Part shown: positions 1 through 7,147 of the stretch, in pieces
Position numbering within the stretch: position 1 is the first letter of the stretch
Layout: each line of letters opens with the position of its first letter
Assembly: GCF_003002955.1 (NCBI RefSeq)
Contig: NZ_PVTJ01000008.1
Location: forward strand, 271,634-335,633
Source: Glycomyces artemisiae
GTDB lineage: Bacteria; Actinomycetota; Actinomycetes; Mycobacteriales; Micromonosporaceae
DNA: 64,000 bases
Direction of reading: 5' to 3'
Translations under genes and position numbers: made by a program
Notes under the pieces: model-generated
What the model was told of the DNA's origin: nothing
The model's database searches: none
Seen by the model: only the letters and a program-made list of their open reading frames with translations

Positions 1-341
1 TGGGAGATCTCCGCCTGGTAGGGCGTGTACGCGGTGTACCAGGAGGGGTTTTCGAGGACGTTGCGGCGGATCACCGCGGGGGTGTGGGTGCCGAAGTAGC
101 CCAGGCCGATCATCGACCGCATGGGCCGGTTCTGGTCGGCGAGGCCCTGGAGCTCGGCCTGCGCCTCGGTCTCGGTGACGGCGTCGGGCAGGGCCAGGCC
201 GTCGGAGGAGCGGATGAGCGCGGGCATGCACGCGTCCATGAGCGCGTCGAGGCTCGGGTACCCGACCGCCTTGAGCATGGCGTCCTGGTCGGCGGGGTCG
301 GTGCCGATGTGGCGGGCGGCGAAAGCGGAACGGTCGGTCAC
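1..341 (-). CDS. gcvP: Glycine dehydrogenase (decarboxylating), P protein of the glycine cleavage system; N-terminal part only
   Basis: The gene runs off the left edge, so only about 113 N-terminal codons are present. The reverse-strand translation contains [20 protein letters not shown] followed by [17 protein letters not shown], the characteristic N-terminal signature of GcvP. GcvP is the PLP enzyme that decarboxylates glycine and passes the aminomethyl group to the lipoyl arm of GcvH, which is encoded 2.3 kb away. The start is GTG at 341 ([13 protein letters not shown]), chosen because GGAGG lies at 346-350, five bases upstream of GTG counting the spacer. A glycine riboswitch precedes it, so expression should respond to glycine. 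The PLP lysine lies outside the window. Confidence 0.93.
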   Translation of the reverse strand, partial: MTDRSAFAARHIGTDPADQDAMLKAVGYPSLDALMDACMPALIRSSDGLALPDAVTETEAQAELQGLADQNRPMRSMIGLGYFGTHTPAVIRRNVLENPSWYTAYTPYQAEIS

Positions 342-374
342 GGTACCTCCGGTGACATGGGACGACACTGGCAT

Positions 375-510
375 CCCCTCGTCTGTCACCGGGTGAGCGG
401 CTTCAGAGCGGCCTGTTCCGAACGGTCCTGGTACCTGAGAGTTTGAAGCGAGGGACTTGCCCCTTCGGTGCCGTGTAGCGCATGAGGCCCACGATCTCTC
501 CCGCCCGGTT
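375..510 (-). ncRNA. Glycine riboswitch upstream of gcvP
   Basis: Read on the minus strand, the leader contains the aptamer landmarks in order: CGGGAGAG (503-496), GCACCGAAGGGGCAA, AACTCTCAGGTACCAGGACC, and a final ACAGACGAGGGG near 375. These match the conserved gcvT-type glycine aptamer (GGAGAG, CCGAAGGGGCAA, CUCUCAGG). It sits between the MerR gene and gcvP, 30-40 bases upstream of the gcvP ribosome-binding site. Only one aptamer is visible rather than the classic tandem pair. In known examples glycine binding turns on gcv genes; the mode here is inferred. Confidence 0.88.
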
Positions 511-534
511 TTCCGGCTCTGCCGCCATGGTAGG

Positions 535-1092
535 TCAGGACGCCCCGCGTCGGCGAACGGGCACGCCCGTCGTGTGGCCCACGGCCGCCTGATCGGGCGC
601 GTGCAGCTGCGTCGGGGCCTTCACCGGGGCCTCGCCCGGCAGCGTCGCCAGGCGTCCCATCACCTCGGTCACCGTCGAGCGGACCGCGATGCCGAAGACG
701 CCCTGGCCGCCGCGCAGCAGGTCGATGACCTCGCCCGCGGACCGGCACTCGTACACCGTCGAGCCGTCGGACATGAGCGTGATCTCGGCGAGGTCCTTCA
801 CGCCGCGCGACCGCAGCGCCTCGACGGCCTTGCGGATGTTCTGCAGCGAGACGCCCGCGTCGAGGAGCCGCTTGATGACCTTCAGGACGATGATGTCGCG
901 GAACGAGTAGAGCCGGTTCGACCCCGAGCCCGACGCCGCCCGGATGCTCGGCTCCACGAGGCCCGTGCGCGCCCAGTAGTCGAGCTGCCGGTAGGTGATC
1001 CCCACGACCCGGCACGCCGCCGTCCCCCGCCAGCCGCGGATCTGACTGGGCGGGACCACCTGGCGTCCCGAGGGTTCACTGTGGGCGTCCAT
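535..1092 (-). CDS. MerR-family transcriptional regulator (Rv1830-type)
   Basis: This 185-residue protein has a winged helix near residues 23-95 with [20 protein letters not shown] and [20 protein letters not shown], followed by a short effector-like part ([20 protein letters not shown]). It matches the second MerR protein of the mycobacterial garA region (Rv1830) rather than FtsR (Rv1828), judged by [15 protein letters not shown] and LMSDG.SVYECRSA. The ATG at 1092 has GGAGGA just upstream. It lies between the nuclease gene and the gcvP riboswitch, as in mycobacteria. Its targets are not evident from the sequence. Confidence 0.85.
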   Translation of the reverse strand: MDAHSEPSGRQVVPPSQIRGWRGTAACRVVGITYRQLDYWARTGLVEPSIRAASGSGSNRLYSFRDIIVLKVIKRLLDAGVSLQNIRKAVEALRSRGVKDLAEITLMSDGSTVYECRSAGEVIDLLRGGQGVFGIAVRSTVTEVMGRLATLPGEAPVKAPTQLHAPDQAAVGHTTGVPVRRRGAS

Positions 1093-1195
1093 GGCGCGTC
1101 CTCCGAGCTCAGCGGTGCACTACGGGCTGAGCCTAAACGCCGCGACCCTCCACCATGGGCTGAACCAGAGAAAACCTCGACCCGTCCGCGAGGGG

Positions 1196-1666
1196 TCAGC
1201 GGTTCTCCTCGAAGTCCTCGGGCGTGACCTCTTCGAGGAACTCCCGGAACTTCTCCACCTCGTCCTCCTGGGTGTCCGGCAGGACCACCCCGGCCTCGTC
1301 GAGGACGGCGTCGGCGCACCAGATCGGGGCCTCCGTGCGCAGCGCGATCGCGATCGCGTCGGAGGAGCGGGAGGAGACGCGCGTGCGCCCGTCGAGGACG
1401 AGCTCCGCGAAGTAGATCGTGTCGCGCAGCTCGGTGATCTCCACCGACGTGAGCGTCACGTCGAGGGCGTCGAGCACGTCGCGGATCAGGTCGTGGGTCA
1501 GCGGACGGGAGAGCTGCACGTCCTGCTGCTGGTAGGCGATCGCGGCGGCCTCGACCGTCCCGATCCAGATCGGCAGGTATCGATTCCCGTCGACCTCTTT
1601 CAGGAGCACCACCGGCTGGTTGCTCGGGAGTTCCACGCGGACCCCGACCACGGTCATCATCCGCAC
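1196..1666 (-). CDS. Bifunctional nuclease family protein (DUF151)
   Basis: The hallmark stretch VGVRVELPSNQPVVLLKEVD, then RYLPIWIGTVEA and SRSSDAIAIALR, identifies the DUF151 bifunctional nuclease family. The actinobacterial member Rv1829 sits at the same place between garA and a MerR gene. An acidic C-terminal tail (EDEVEKFREFLEEVTPEDFEE) is typical. I chose GTG at 1664-1666 (protein begins MRMMTVVGV) because GGAGG lies at 1675-1679 with an 8-base spacer; a longer frame opens at 1696 without support. Length is then 156 residues. A 9-bp hairpin (1704-1732) separates it from garA. Confidence 0.85.
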   Translation of the reverse strand: MRMMTVVGVRVELPSNQPVVLLKEVDGNRYLPIWIGTVEAAAIAYQQQDVQLSRPLTHDLIRDVLDALDVTLTSVEITELRDTIYFAELVLDGRTRVSSRSSDAIAIALRTEAPIWCADAVLDEAGVVLPDTQEDEVEKFREFLEEVTPEDFEENR

Positions 1667-1703
1667 CGGTAACGCCTCCAACGGTATCGCCGTCAAATGA
1701 TAA

Positions 1704-1778
1704 GGACCCGCCAGGGAAACCCGGGCGGGTCCTGAGACTCTCAGCCTACTGCGCCGATGACGCGCGCGCAGCGCGCGC
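1704..1778 (-). terminator. Stem-loops after garA
   Basis: GGACCCGCC (1704-1712) pairs with GGCGGGTCC (1724-1732). A second, perfect palindrome of GCGCGCGC arms flanks a single A at 1762-1778. On the minus strand both lie between the garA stop (1797) and the nuclease gene, so garA transcription probably ends or is attenuated here. There is no long T tract. Confidence 0.5.
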
Positions 1779-1796
1779 CGGGGTACGGCGCCGGGG

Positions 1797-2231
1797 TCAG
1801 GCGGCCGGCTTGGGGCCGGAGATGAACACCAGGCGGAACTTGCCGATCTGCACCTCGTCGCCGTTGCCGAGGCCCGCGGTCTCCACGCGTTCGCGGTTCA
1901 CGTAGGTCCCGTTCAGGCTGCCCACATCGCGCACGGTGAAACCGGCCGCGTCGCGGTGGAACTCGGCGTGGCGCCGCGAGACGGTCACGTCGTCGAGGAA
2001 GATGTCGGAGTCGGGATGGCGCCCTGAGGTCGTCACCTCGGTGTTGAGGAGGAAGCGCGCACCGGCGTTCGGTCCGCGGCGGACCACCAGCAACGCGGTG
2101 CCCGCCGGGAGGGAGTCCGCCAACCGGGCGGAGTTGAGCTCCGCGTCGACCTCGCCGCCCTCCTGCAGGGCGGACAGGTTCATCGTGGCCGTGACATCCG
2201 GCGGAGGGAACTCGTCATTCGAACGCGTCAT
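1797..2231 (-). CDS. garA: FHA-domain regulator GarA (OdhI/GarA family)
   Basis: The C-terminal two thirds is a textbook FHA domain: SGRHPDSDIFLDDVTVSRRH, then DVGSLNGTYVNRE and GDEVQIGKFRLVF, nearly identical to mycobacterial GarA. GarA binds and inhibits 2-oxoglutarate dehydrogenase and NAD-glutamate dehydrogenase and stimulates glutamate synthase; phosphorylation of an N-terminal threonine by PknG or PknB switches it off. PknG is encoded at 47-49 kb of this window. The start is ATG at 2231 (MTRSNDEF, 144 residues) with GAAGGTGG upstream; the frame is open to 2252. The N-terminus reads DVTATMNLSA, so the usual ETTSVF phospho-motif is not recognisable. Confidence 0.92.
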   Translation of the reverse strand: MTRSNDEFPPPDVTATMNLSALQEGGEVDAELNSARLADSLPAGTALLVVRRGPNAGARFLLNTEVTTSGRHPDSDIFLDDVTVSRRHAEFHRDAAGFTVRDVGSLNGTYVNRERVETAGLGNGDEVQIGKFRLVFISGPKPAA

Positions 2232-2267
2232 GGGATTGCCACCTTCTAGCAAGTCTGGACCCTCTGG

Positions 2268-2645
2268 TCACTCCGTAAGCTTCGCATATGCTCCGGCGTC
2301 GAGCAAAGCACTGAGCGAGCCGGCATCCTCGACTTCGATGTCGAACATCCAGCCCGCCGCATAGGGGTCGCTGTTCACCAATTCCGGGGATTCCGACAAT
2401 TCGTCATTGCACGCAAGAATCTTACCGGTCAGGGGAGCGTACACGTCGGAGACGCTCTTGGTCGACTCGACTTCGCCGACCACCTCGCCGGCCCGGACCT
2501 CGGCACCGGCCTCCGGAAGTTGGACGAATACGACGTCGCCCAGCGCGTTCTGCGCGAACTCGGTGATGCCGATGCGCACGACGTTGCCGTCGCGGCGCTC
2601 GACCCACTCGTGCTCCGCCGTATAGCGCAGTTCTTCCGGAATCAC
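2268..2645 (-). CDS. gcvH: Glycine cleavage system H protein
   Basis: This 125-residue protein has the full-length GcvH fold. The lipoyl-lysine motif GEVESTKSVSDVYAP lies around residue 63, followed by PLTGKILACND and YAAGWMFDIEV. GcvH carries the aminomethyl intermediate between the P and T proteins; gcvP is in the window, while gcvT and lpd are not. The gene sits 36 bases upstream of garA, the same order as in mycobacteria (gcvH-garA). A short hairpin, CCCCGC/GCGGGG at 2668-2685, lies in the 146-base gap to the phosphatidyltransferase gene upstream. Confidence 0.95.
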   Translation of the reverse strand: MIPEELRYTAEHEWVERRDGNVVRIGITEFAQNALGDVVFVQLPEAGAEVRAGEVVGEVESTKSVSDVYAPLTGKILACNDELSESPELVNSDPYAAGWMFDIEVEDAGSLSALLDAGAYAKLTE

Positions 2646-2791
2646 CTGGTGCCCCCCTCTGCGAGCGCCCCGCCCTGTTGCGGGGTCGGACGTCCATGAC
2701 GGTATCGCCCGTCAGAACGGACGTTGCGGCGGGGCGGCGACCGCGTGACGGAACGCCGCTTCCAGAAGCAGCGGTGGGACCGCTTCCCTGC

Positions 2792-3403
2792 TCACGCCGC
2801 GACCTCGGTGCGGGGGCTCCCTGCTTTGAGGAGCCCGCGGGCCTGCCGCAGGTAGACCAGGGCCGCGAGCCAGTACAGGCCCAGGCCCCACCAGGCGAGG
2901 GCCCAGCCGAGGGGCTTGGCCCAGAAGTCGGCCTCGGGCACGAGCCCGGCGATGACGAGCACCGGGAACGTGCAGAACACGATCGTCGTGGAGGCCTTGC
3001 CGAGGAAGTGAACTTGGGGCGGGGCGTGGCCGTGCCAGCGCAGCACGATGACCATGCCGACCATGACGGCCTCGCGGGCGAGCGCGGCGAGGGTGAACAG
3101 CCACGGCAGCAGGCCCACGTAGGTGAGGGCCAGGAGCGCGGTGAGGATGTAGAGCCGGTCGACGAACGGGTCGAGGAGCCGCCCGAGCTTGGAGACCTGG
3201 TTGAGGTGGCGGGCCAGCTGTCCGTCGACCCAGTCGGTGCCGGAGCCGACGGCGAGGACGACCGCGGCCTGCCAGTAGTACTGGGTGCCGAGGAGGAGGT
3301 AGCAGAACAGCGGGATGCCGAGGAGGCGCACGGCGGTGACCAGGTTGGGCCAGGTCCACACGCCCCATCCGGCGGGCGGCGCTGCATCGGCTGACTTGCT
3401 CAA
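2792..3403 (-). CDS. CDP-alcohol phosphatidyltransferase family membrane protein
   Basis: The family signature is complete: DWVDGQLAR, eight residues, then GRLLDPFVDR, matching D-x2-DG-x2-AR-x8-G-x3-D-x3-D, which binds the CDP group and metal. Hydrophobic stretches predict about five or six membrane helices, as in phosphatidylglycerophosphate synthases (PgsA). A PgsA2-like gene is also found near gcvH in mycobacteria. I placed the start at TTG 3401-3403 (MSKSADAAPP, 203 residues) because AGAGG lies six bases upstream; the open frame continues to 4390 but has no family resemblance there. The alcohol acceptor (glycerol phosphate, inositol phosphate or another) cannot be read from the sequence. 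Confidence 0.85.
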   Translation of the reverse strand: MSKSADAAPPAGWGVWTWPNLVTAVRLLGIPLFCYLLLGTQYYWQAAVVLAVGSGTDWVDGQLARHLNQVSKLGRLLDPFVDRLYILTALLALTYVGLLPWLFTLAALAREAVMVGMVIVLRWHGHAPPQVHFLGKASTTIVFCTFPVLVIAGLVPEADFWAKPLGWALAWWGLGLYWLAALVYLRQARGLLKAGSPRTEVAA

Positions 3404-3698
3404 GGTGTTCCTCTCGGCGGCGCCGGTCGCCGTGGCGGCCCGGTGCCCTGGGTCGGTCTCCTCTCGCTCGCCGGCGGGCGAGCGGTGTGTGGTCGTTTCG
3501 TTTCGCTTCGGTGGGTGTACCGCGATTCTAGCCGTAGGCACCGACACGCGTACCGCGGAAATTCGAGCCCTTGCTTGTGTAGCTGACGGGCGAAGCCCGG
3601 CGTTATCGTGACCCGAGGCCGAGGTGGGGCCGCGATTCCACAAGAGGCGGTACGCCTCGGAGTCGATATAACTCTTATGCAAAACGTGATAGGAAACA
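3404..3698. other. Intergenic region, probable promoter of the phosphatidyltransferase gene
   Basis: About 295 bases without a convincing gene. On the minus strand TAGAAT (3530-3525) could be a -10 element for the phosphatidyltransferase gene, but no good -35 is seen. The GTTTCGTTTCGCTTCGG-like stretch near 3495 is simple low-complexity sequence. Confidence 0.35.
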
Positions 3699-3730
3699 AC
3701 CCGGGCCGATCCTGTGGGATCGGCCCGGGT
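3699..3730 (-). terminator. Rho-independent-type terminator
   Basis: A perfect 14-bp stem, ACCCGGGCCGATCC (3699-3712) against GGATCGGCCCGGGT (3717-3730), closes a 4-base loop. It is followed on the minus strand by GTTGTTTCCT. It lies 23 bases beyond the stop of the membrane protein gene at 3754, so it most likely ends that transcript. Confidence 0.8.
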
Positions 3731-3753
3731 CTCGAATCGGGTGCCGTACGGGC

Positions 3754-4368
3754 CTAGGCGGGCGGGGCGCCGGGGATGAACTTCTCCGGCTCCTCCTTGC
3801 GGAAGTAGGCGTTCGCGGAGGGCACGGCCAGCAGGACGATCACCAGCAGCGAGCCGAGGATGCCCAGGGCGAGGGCGCCGTAGGAGACGACCGCGGTCCA
3901 GGACGGGTAGGCGCCGGTGACGGCGTCCACGATCGCGTCGACGTCGAGGGCCTCCAGGGTCTCGTCGCCGGAGTTCTCGAACGCGTAGGACAGGAACTGG
4001 GAGAGGAACAGCGTCGACAGCATCCCGGCGAGCGTGCACACCAGGATGATCGGCTGGAGGACCCACGTGAGGACGCGGGCCGGGCGCTTCCCGGCGCCGT
4101 TGAGGAGCGCGAGCACCACGAGGAGCGCGGCGAGCACGATGTTGAACACGAGCGCGCCGGGGCCGGACTCGAACGAGGTGCCCTGGGGCAGGTCGGACAT
4201 GGCCACGCCCTGCGCTTCGAGGGCGTCCTCGGCCGCGTCGGCGGCGTCGGGGCCGTAGACGAAGCTCAGGGCCGTCTGCGCGAGCAGGAACAGGGCCAGG
4301 AGGATCTGGAGCCACACCGCGAGGGTGACCGATCCAGGGCGGGTCTTGGGGGGCGAGGTGTCGGACAT
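3754..4368 (-). CDS. Hypothetical four-helix membrane protein
   Basis: This 204-residue protein is not recognised as a named family. Four hydrophobic segments are visible, near residues 14-37, 73-90, 100-125 and 160-185. An acidic extracytoplasmic-type loop (GPDAADAAEDALEAQG) follows the first, and the C-terminus is short and charged (FRKEEPEKF). The ATG at 4368 starts MSDTSPPKTRPGS. It stands alone with a strong terminator behind it (3699-3730) and a 152-base gap before the next gene upstream. The arrangement resembles small DUF-type actinobacterial membrane proteins, but no function can be assigned. Confidence 0.7.
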   Translation of the reverse strand: MSDTSPPKTRPGSVTLAVWLQILLALFLLAQTALSFVYGPDAADAAEDALEAQGVAMSDLPQGTSFESGPGALVFNIVLAALLVVLALLNGAGKRPARVLTWVLQPIILVCTLAGMLSTLFLSQFLSYAFENSGDETLEALDVDAIVDAVTGAYPSWTAVVSYGALALGILGSLLVIVLLAVPSANAYFRKEEPEKFIPGAPPA

Positions 4369-4520
4369 GGTTGCCTCCGTGCGGGTTCACGGGCGCGGCC
4401 GTGACGGCCGGACCACTGGGGGTGGTCTCCCCACGCTAGCAAGCATCGACACCCGTCGCTGGAAGGAATACCCGTCCTTCTGCGGCAGTAGGCCCAGGCG
4501 CCCCGACTCGGCCGTGAGGA

Positions 4521-5129
4521 CTACTCCCCTGCGTCCTCCTCCGCCCGCTGGAGCGCCCTGCGGCGCACCGCCACCGCGGCCCCCGCCAGGCACCCGGCCA
4601 TCGGCACCGCCAGGAGCCACAGGGCCCACGCGGTCGCCGCCAGCACCGCCACGCCGCCCAGGAGGATCCCCGTGCCGCCGAGATCGGTGCGGGTGCCGTC
4701 GAGGGCGCGGGCGAACAGGTCCCGCCACCGCTCCCCCGGGGCCCACTCCGCGGCGGCCCGCAGCAGGACCGTCGCCGCGAGCCCTGCGACGACGAACGTC
4801 GCCAGCGCGAACCCGGGCCGGCCCGGCACGCCCTCCTGCGCGAGCACCGCGAGGTTGAGCGACAGGACCAGGGCCGCGCCGATCATCGCGAGGCCGGTCT
4901 TCCAGCCGGTGCGCCACGCCTCGCGGAAGTCCGCCCAGAACGAGCCCCACGACGTCGGGTCCCCTTCCGAGAAGGCCCGCAGGTGCCGGGACGCGGCCGC
5001 CAGCGCGGCCGGGACCGTCACGACCGGGATTGCGGCGAGGGCGAACCAGACGCCGGTCAGCAGGCACTCGGCGAAGAGCGCGAAGCCCTCGCCGAACGCC
5101 TGCCGTCTCGGTCTTGCGATGGCGGCCAT
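4521..5129 (-). CDS. DUF624 family (YesL-like) membrane protein
   Basis: The pattern FALFAECLLTGVWFALAAIP near the N-terminus, SFWADFREAWRTGWKTGL in the middle and several later membrane helices matches DUF624 (YesL), a family habitually encoded beside sugar ABC importers of the rhamnogalacturonan/rhamnose type. The start ATG at 5129 overlaps the permease stop by one base (TGATG), so translation is probably coupled. This is the last gene of the rhamnose operon. Its biochemical role is unknown; 202 residues is normal for the family. Confidence 0.8.
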   Translation of the reverse strand: MAAIARPRRQAFGEGFALFAECLLTGVWFALAAIPVVTVPAALAAASRHLRAFSEGDPTSWGSFWADFREAWRTGWKTGLAMIGAALVLSLNLAVLAQEGVPGRPGFALATFVVAGLAATVLLRAAAEWAPGERWRDLFARALDGTRTDLGGTGILLGGVAVLAATAWALWLLAVPMAGCLAGAAVAVRRRALQRAEEDAGE

Positions 5130-6019
5130 CAGCCCTTGACCCCGGAGGTGGCGATGCCCTTGATGAGGAACTTCTGGAAGACCAGGAAGAACAGCACCAC
5201 GGGGACGAGCGACAGCAGCGTCATCGCCATCATGCCGCCGTAGTTCGAGACGGCCTCGGTGTTGTTGTAGGACTGGAGGAGCCGCGGCAGCGGGAACTTC
5301 TCGATCTCGTGCAGGTAGATCAACGGGCCCATGAAGTCGTTCCAGGAGCCGATGAACGTGAAGATCGAGGAGGTCACGATCGCGGGGCGCAGCAGCGGCA
5401 GCATGATCGAGAAGAAGATGCGGAAGTGCCCGGCGCCGTCGATGGTCGCGGCCTGGTCGAGTTCGCGGGGGATGCCGCGCAGGAACTGGATGTACATGAA
5501 CACGAAGAACGCGTCGAGGGCGAGGAACTTGCCGATGACGAGCGGGAAGATCGTGTTGACGACGTCGAGCTCGGAGAAGATCAGGTACTGCGGGATGAGC
5601 ATGACCTGGCCGGGCAGCAGCAGTGTCGCGATGACGACGGCGAACATGGCCTTGCGCCCGGGGAACTCCAGGCGGCCCAGGGCGTAGGCGGTGATCGAGC
5701 AGGAGACGACGATGCCGATCACGGACAGGGCGGCGATGACGAACGAGTTCCAGAAGAACCGCCACAGGGGGACCCCGGCGAGGCCGTCGAAGGCGCTCGC
5801 GAAGTTCTCCCACGTGATCGTCGCGGGGATCGGCGACAGGTCGGTGATGATGTCCGCGTTGGGTTTGATGGACGCGGTGAGGACCCAGAACGCCGGGTAG
5901 AGGACGACGACGAGGGACGCCAGGAGGCACAGGTGCCACAGGACGGAGCGGCCTTTTTCTCCGGCGGTGCGCTGGCGGCGGCCGACGACTCGGGGTTCGG
6001 TGGTTGCTTCAGCAGTCAT
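5129..6019 (-). CDS. Carbohydrate ABC transporter permease (MalG type)
   Basis: This inner-membrane permease has 296 residues and six predicted helices. The cytoplasmic coupling loop reads ELDQAATIDGAGHFRIFFSI, the EAA motif through which CUT1 permeases touch the ATPase. It pairs with the MalF-type permease upstream and the solute-binding lipoprotein before that. No ATPase is encoded in the operon, so a shared MsiK-like ATPase encoded elsewhere is presumably used, as is common in actinomycetes. Position downstream of rhaMI-rhaEW-rhaB suggests L-rhamnose or a rhamnose-containing oligosaccharide as substrate. Confidence 0.92.
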   Translation of the reverse strand: MTAEATTEPRVVGRRQRTAGEKGRSVLWHLCLLASLVVVLYPAFWVLTASIKPNADIITDLSPIPATITWENFASAFDGLAGVPLWRFFWNSFVIAALSVIGIVVSCSITAYALGRLEFPGRKAMFAVVIATLLLPGQVMLIPQYLIFSELDVVNTIFPLVIGKFLALDAFFVFMYIQFLRGIPRELDQAATIDGAGHFRIFFSIMLPLLRPAIVTSSIFTFIGSWNDFMGPLIYLHEIEKFPLPRLLQSYNNTEAVSNYGGMMAMTLLSLVPVVLFFLVFQKFLIKGIATSGVKG

Positions 6020-6086
6020 CAGCGTTCACTCCGGTTTGGGGAGAGGCGAGCGAAGCGAGCCGGTTGGGTGGGGCGACGGGTGTGGG

Positions 6087-7076
6087 TCATCGGTTGTCCT
6101 CCCCCGCGTAGTAGACGAGGTTCTTGGCGGCGCGGAACATGATGAGGGTGACCACGCCGACGGCGAGCACGAGCATCCACGCCCATGCGGACGCGTAGCC
6201 CATGCGCAGGTCGACGAAGGCCAGCGCGTAGATGCGCACGGTGTAGAAGAGCGTGGACCAGGCGGGGCCGCCCGCGGTGCCGCCGATGATGAAGGCGGGG
6301 CCGAACATCTGGAACGCGTGGACGGTCTCCATGAGCACGTTGAAGAAGATGACCGGGGAGAGCATGGGGATCGTGATGTGCACGAACCGGTGCCACTTGC
6401 CGGCGCCGTCGACTTCGGCGGCCTCGTAGAGCTCGCCGGGGACCTGGAGGAGCCCGGCCATGAAGATGACCATGGGCGCGCCGAAGGTCCAGACGCTGAG
6501 GAGCACGAGCATGAGGATGGAGACGTCGGGGTTGCCGATGAACCCGCCGCCCTCCCAGCCGAAGAGGCTCATGAACTGGTCCTGGGGGCCGTCGGCGGCG
6601 AAGAGCGCCTTCCAGACCAGGGCCATGCCGACGCTCATGGCGATGAGCGAGGGCATGTAGAACGCGGCCCGGTAGAAGCCGATGCCGCGGCGCTTCTGGG
6701 TGAGGAGCATGGCGACGGCGAGGGACGCGAGGAGCTTCAGCGGGACGGCGAGGACGACGTACAGGAGCGTGACCTTGACGGCCCGCGCGAACATCGGGTC
6801 CTCGAACATGGCACGGTAGTTCTCGAAGCCGATGAAGTCGCCGCCGAGGACGAGGTGGTAGTCGGTGAACGAGAGGTACAGCGACCACAGCATGGGCCCG
6901 ACGGTGAACACCAGCGAACCGATGATCCACGGGGTCATGAAGGTGTAGCCGGTGAGCAGTTCGCCGCGGCGGGAGAGGGAGGGGCGGCGCTTGGCGGCGC
7001 CCTTCTGCTTCTTCGCCTGCGCGGTGGCTCCGGCCTCGTCTGCCGCGGGCGGGGCCGCGGTCGGAGGAGCTGTCAC
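6087..7076 (-). CDS. Carbohydrate ABC transporter permease (MalF type)
   Basis: The protein has 329 residues: a polar N-terminal tail of about 40 residues, then six membrane helices. The EAA loop reads ELYEAAEVDGAGKWHRFVHI. The start is GTG at 7076 (MTAPPTAAPP) with AAGGA upstream. The open frame continues far upstream, but that part is a shadow of the binding-protein gene. It forms the heterodimeric channel with the MalG-type permease encoded 67 bases downstream. A 10-bp stem-loop (7106-7138) lies between this gene and the preceding binding-protein gene. Confidence 0.92.
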   Translation of the reverse strand: MTAPPTAAPPAADEAGATAQAKKQKGAAKRRPSLSRRGELLTGYTFMTPWIIGSLVFTVGPMLWSLYLSFTDYHLVLGGDFIGFENYRAMFEDPMFARAVKVTLLYVVLAVPLKLLASLAVAMLLTQKRRGIGFYRAAFYMPSLIAMSVGMALVWKALFAADGPQDQFMSLFGWEGGGFIGNPDVSILMLVLLSVWTFGAPMVIFMAGLLQVPGELYEAAEVDGAGKWHRFVHITIPMLSPVIFFNVLMETVHAFQMFGPAFIIGGTAGGPAWSTLFYTVRIYALAFVDLRMGYASAWAWMLVLAVGVVTLIMFRAAKNLVYYAGEDNR

Positions 7077-7105
7077 GGTGAGGTTCCTTATCGGCGTTGG
7101 CTTTC

Positions 7106-7138
7106 GGGCCGCGCGACGAACGGGGCGCCGCGCGGCCC
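7106..7138 (-). promoter_or_regulatory. Intra-operon stem-loop after the binding-protein gene
   Basis: GGGCCGCGCG (7106-7115) and CGCGCGGCCC (7129-7138) form a perfect 10-bp stem with a 13-base loop. It sits just after the binding-protein stop and before the permease start. Such hairpins often protect the binding-protein message or reduce read-through, giving excess binding protein. That role is inferred. Confidence 0.6.
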
Positions 7139-7147
7139 TGGGAGGGA

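Noticed and set aside
375..510. Tandem glycine aptamer
   Set aside because: Only one set of GGAGAG / CCGAAGGGGCAA / CUCUCAGG landmarks is present on the minus strand.
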